Assembly: GCA_023446865.1 (NCBI GenBank)
Contig: JAEXPL010000458.1
Coordinates: forward strand, 1 to 6,999
Origin: Verrucomicrobiota bacterium
GTDB lineage: Bacteria > Verrucomicrobiota > Verrucomicrobiia > Opitutales > Opitutaceae
Length of the DNA: 6,999 nt
Reading direction: 5' to 3'
The notes under the pieces were generated by a model. The model had not been told where the DNA came from and made no database searches. It saw only the letters and a program-made list of their open reading frames with translations. A program made the translations under genes and the position numbers. This document shows positions 5,214 through 6,999 of this stretch, in pieces. How positions within the stretch are numbered: position 1 is the first letter of the stretch; each line of letters begins with the position of its first letter.

Positions 5214-6395
5214 ATGTCCAACTCTTTCGTCTTCTCCTCCGAGTCCGTCGGTGAGGGTCACCCCGACAAAGTCGCCGACTTCATCTCCGACAGCGTGCTC
5301 GACGCCTGCCTCGCGCAGGACCCGACCAGCCGCGTCGCCTGCGAGACCCTCGTGAAGTCCAACCAGGTCGCCATCGCCGGCGAGATCACCACGAAGGCAA
5401 AGATCAACTACGAGGAGGTCGTGCGCGCCGCCATCCGCGAGATCGGCTACACCAACGGCGACGATGTCTTCCACGCCGACCAGGTGTTCATCACCAACTG
5501 GCTCACCAAGCAGTCGCCGGACATCGCGCAGGGCGTCGACGCCAAGAAGGCCAAGGGCAAGAAGACCGCTGAGCAGGGCGCCGGCGACCAGGGGCTCATG
5601 TTCGGCTACGCCTGCAACGAGACCCCGGAGCTCATGCCCACGCCGATCATCCTCGCGCACCGCCTCGGCCGGCAACTCCCCGAGATCCGCAAGAGCGGCA
5701 AGGTGAAGTGGCTCCGCCCCGACGCCAAGTCGCAGGTCTCCGTGCGCTATGTCGACGGCAAACCCACCGAGGTCGTCAACGTCGTCATCTCCACGCAGCA
5801 CACCGCCGATGTCGAGCATGCCGAGATCGAGGAATACATCATCAAGAACGTCGTGAAGCCGGTCATCCCGGCCCACCTGCTCACCGAGAACACCGAGTAC
5901 CTCATCAACCCGACCGGCCGCTTCGTCGTCGGCGGACCGCAGGGCGACTCTGGTCTCACCGGCCGCAAGATCATCGTCGATTCCTACGGCGGCTGGGGCC
6001 GCCACGGCGGCGGCGCCTTCTCGGGCAAGGACCCGTCGAAGGTTGACCGCTCGGCCGCCTACTTCTGCCGCTGGGTGGCGAAGAACATCGTGGCCGCCGG
6101 CCTCGCGCCGATCGCCGAGCTCCAAGTCGCCTACGCCATCGGCTACCCGAACCCGGTGAGCGTGTTCGTGGATACGTTCGACACGGGCACCGTGCCGGAC
6201 GCCGTGATCGCGCAGGCCGTTCAGAAGGTCTTCAGCTTCAAGCCGGCCGACATCATCAAGCAGCTCAACCTCCTCCGCCCGATCTACCGCCAGACGACCA
6301 ACTACGGCCACTTCGGCAAGGATGATCTCCCGTGGGAGCAGACCAACAAGGTCGCCGCGCTCAAGGCCGCCGTGAAGTCGCTCTCGAAGGGCTGA
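5214..6395 (+). CDS. metK: S-adenosylmethionine synthetase (methionine adenosyltransferase)
   Basis: This cytosolic enzyme makes S-adenosylmethionine from methionine and ATP, releasing phosphate and pyrophosphate; SAM is the main methyl donor. The 393-residue product has the expected family length and three-domain pattern. It opens with SSESVGEGHPDKVAD (8-22), containing the ATP-binding GHPDK at 15-19. The first family signature GAGDQGLMFGYA lies at 122-133 and the second, GGGAFSGKD, at 265-273, with the catalytic-loop lysine K272. DSGLTGRKI at 245-253 is also typical. All key motifs look intact. The frame stays open far upstream across the antisense of the kinase gene, but conserved MetK N-termini begin just before SSESVGEGHPDK, fixing the ATG at 5214. 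The leader is C/T-rich and has no Shine-Dalgarno sequence. The gene is followed by ahcY, which handles the product of SAM-dependent methylation, so the two act in the same cycle. Confidence 0.98.
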   Translation: MSNSFVFSSESVGEGHPDKVADFISDSVLDACLAQDPTSRVACETLVKSNQVAIAGEITTKAKINYEEVVRAAIREIGYTNGDDVFHADQVFITNWLTKQSPDIAQGVDAKKAKGKKTAEQGAGDQGLMFGYACNETPELMPTPIILAHRLGRQLPEIRKSGKVKWLRPDAKSQVSVRYVDGKPTEVVNVVISTQHTADVEHAEIEEYIIKNVVKPVIPAHLLTENTEYLINPTGRFVVGGPQGDSGLTGRKIIVDSYGGWGRHGGGAFSGKDPSKVDRSAAYFCRWVAKNIVAAGLAPIAELQVAYAIGYPNPVSVFVDTFDTGTVPDAVIAQAVQKVFSFKPADIIKQLNLLRPIYRQTTNYGHFGKDDLPWEQTNKVAALKAAVKSLSKG

Positions 6396-6427
6396 TCTGC
6401 CCCCGCCTCCTGCACCCGGAACTTCCT

Positions 6428-6460
6428 ACGCCGCGCGTTTCTTCCTGAGACGCGCGGCGT
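6428..6460 (+). terminator. Perfect 11-bp hairpin between metK and ahcY
   Basis: ACGCCGCGCGT (6428-6438) and ACGCGCGGCGT (6450-6460) are exact reverse complements around an 11-nt loop. The stem starts 33 nt after the metK stop codon and is followed by TTCCTTC, a weak T-rich tail. It looks like an intrinsic terminator or attenuator for metK transcripts. Only 28 nt separate it from the ahcY start codon, leaving little room for an independent promoter, so partial read-through or a role in mRNA processing is likely. Confidence 0.6.
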
Positions 6461-6488
6461 TTCCTTCAACACCGCTTCCTTTCCTCCT

Positions 6489-6999
6489 ATGTCTACCCAA
6501 GATTTCAAAGTCCGTGACCTCGCGCTCGCCGACCTCGGCCTCAAGGAGATCGCCATGGCCGAGGCCGAGATGCCCGGCCTCATGTCCGTCCGCGCCAAAT
6601 ACTCGAAGACCAAGCCGCTCGCCGGCGTCCGCATCACCGGCTCGCTGCACATGACGAACCAGACGGCCGTCCTCATCGAGACGCTCGTCGCCCTCGGCGC
6701 GAAGGTGCGCTGGGCCTCCTGCAATATCTTCTCCACCGTCGACAGCGCCGCCGCCGCCATCGCGAAGGCCGGCATCCCGGTCTTCGCTTGGAAGGGCGAG
6801 ACGCTCGAGGAGTACTGGGACCTCACCTGGCACGCCATCGTCGGCCCCGACGGCAAGGGCCCGCAGCTCGTCGTCGACGACGGCGGCGACGTCACGCTCC
6901 TCCTCCACAAGGGCTACGAGATGGAGCAGGGCTCCGATTGGGTGAACACCGCCTCCGGCTCGCACGAGGAGCAGGTCATCAAGGACCTCCTCAAGAAGA
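6489..6999 (+). CDS. ahcY: S-adenosylhomocysteine hydrolase, N-terminal part (cut by window edge)
   Basis: This enzyme reversibly splits S-adenosylhomocysteine into adenosine and homocysteine using tightly bound NAD, relieving product inhibition of methyltransferases. The first 170 residues are present and the frame is still open at the right edge. They cover most of the N-terminal substrate-binding region: VRDLALADLG (8-17), EMPGLMSVRAKY (27-38), GVRITGSLHMTNQTAVLIET (46-65), SCNIFSTVDSAAAA (77-90), FAWKGETLEEYW (99-110) and VVDDGGDVT (128-136). The NAD-binding Rossmann domain and the EETTTG motif lie beyond the window. One oddity: the usual STQD(H/D)AAAA reads STVDSAAAA, with V84 and S86 replacing Gln and His/Asp. 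The start at 6489 fits the family N-terminus. It is preceded by a TTCCTCCT tract, which resembles the anti-Shine-Dalgarno sequence rather than a ribosome binding site. It lies 93 nt after metK in the same direction. Confidence 0.96.
   Translation, partial: MSTQDFKVRDLALADLGLKEIAMAEAEMPGLMSVRAKYSKTKPLAGVRITGSLHMTNQTAVLIETLVALGAKVRWASCNIFSTVDSAAAAIAKAGIPVFAWKGETLEEYWDLTWHAIVGPDGKGPQLVVDDGGDVTLLLHKGYEMEQGSDWVNTASGSHEEQVIKDLLKK

Noticed and set aside
5124..6311. 395-codon minus-strand frame across metK
   Set aside because: It mirrors metK, is D/G/L/V/A-rich and shows no recognisable motif.
6396..6488. SAH riboswitch before ahcY
   Set aside because: The 93-nt spacer contains one simple hairpin, and I do not see the conserved SAH-riboswitch core.

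Overview
The window is GC-rich bacterial chromosome with strong G/C preference at third codon positions. It holds nine coding regions: seven run leftward from about position 5005 to the left edge, and two run rightward from 5214 to the right edge. I see no tRNA, rRNA, IS element, CRISPR array or phage gene. Protein flavour, the metK-ahcY pairing and the near absence of Shine-Dalgarno sequences make me think of a Verrucomicrobiota (Opitutales-like) genome. That placement is an inference from memory of such proteins, not a computed result.

Leftward block, in order of transcription. First is a soluble hybrid histidine kinase with a REC domain at its N-terminus (5005-3842). Next come a stand-alone CheY-like receiver (3852-3466), a 63-residue unrecognised basic-tailed protein (3452-3261) and a PilB/GspE-type secretion or pilus assembly ATPase (3277-1562). 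The first four genes are tightly packed, with overlaps of 11 and 17 nt and one 13-nt gap, so they look like one transcription unit. After a 112-nt gap comes a stand-alone histidine phosphotransfer (Hpt) protein (1449-1078). After a 309-nt gap without a convincing gene comes D-aminoacyl-tRNA deacylase (768-316). After a 196-nt gap comes the N-terminal fragment of what is tentatively an acyl-CoA dehydrogenase, running off the left edge.

Rightward block. S-adenosylmethionine synthetase (metK, 5214-6395) is followed after 93 nt by the N-terminal 170 residues of S-adenosylhomocysteine hydrolase (ahcY, from 6489). The two enzymes make SAM and recycle SAH, so the pair forms an activated-methyl-cycle unit. 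A perfect 11-bp inverted repeat sits between them. The 208-nt divergent region 5006-5213 should carry the promoters for both blocks and contains several competing inverted repeats close to metK.

Functionally, the kinase, receiver and Hpt protein could form a phosphorelay whose output is on or near the ATPase, perhaps controlling type IV pilus or type II secretion activity. The most unusual points are the small protein wedged between the receiver and the ATPase, and an AhcY whose otherwise nearly invariant STQD(H/D) signature reads STVDS. No clearly new multi-gene system is evident; most genes are recognisable housekeeping or signalling types.
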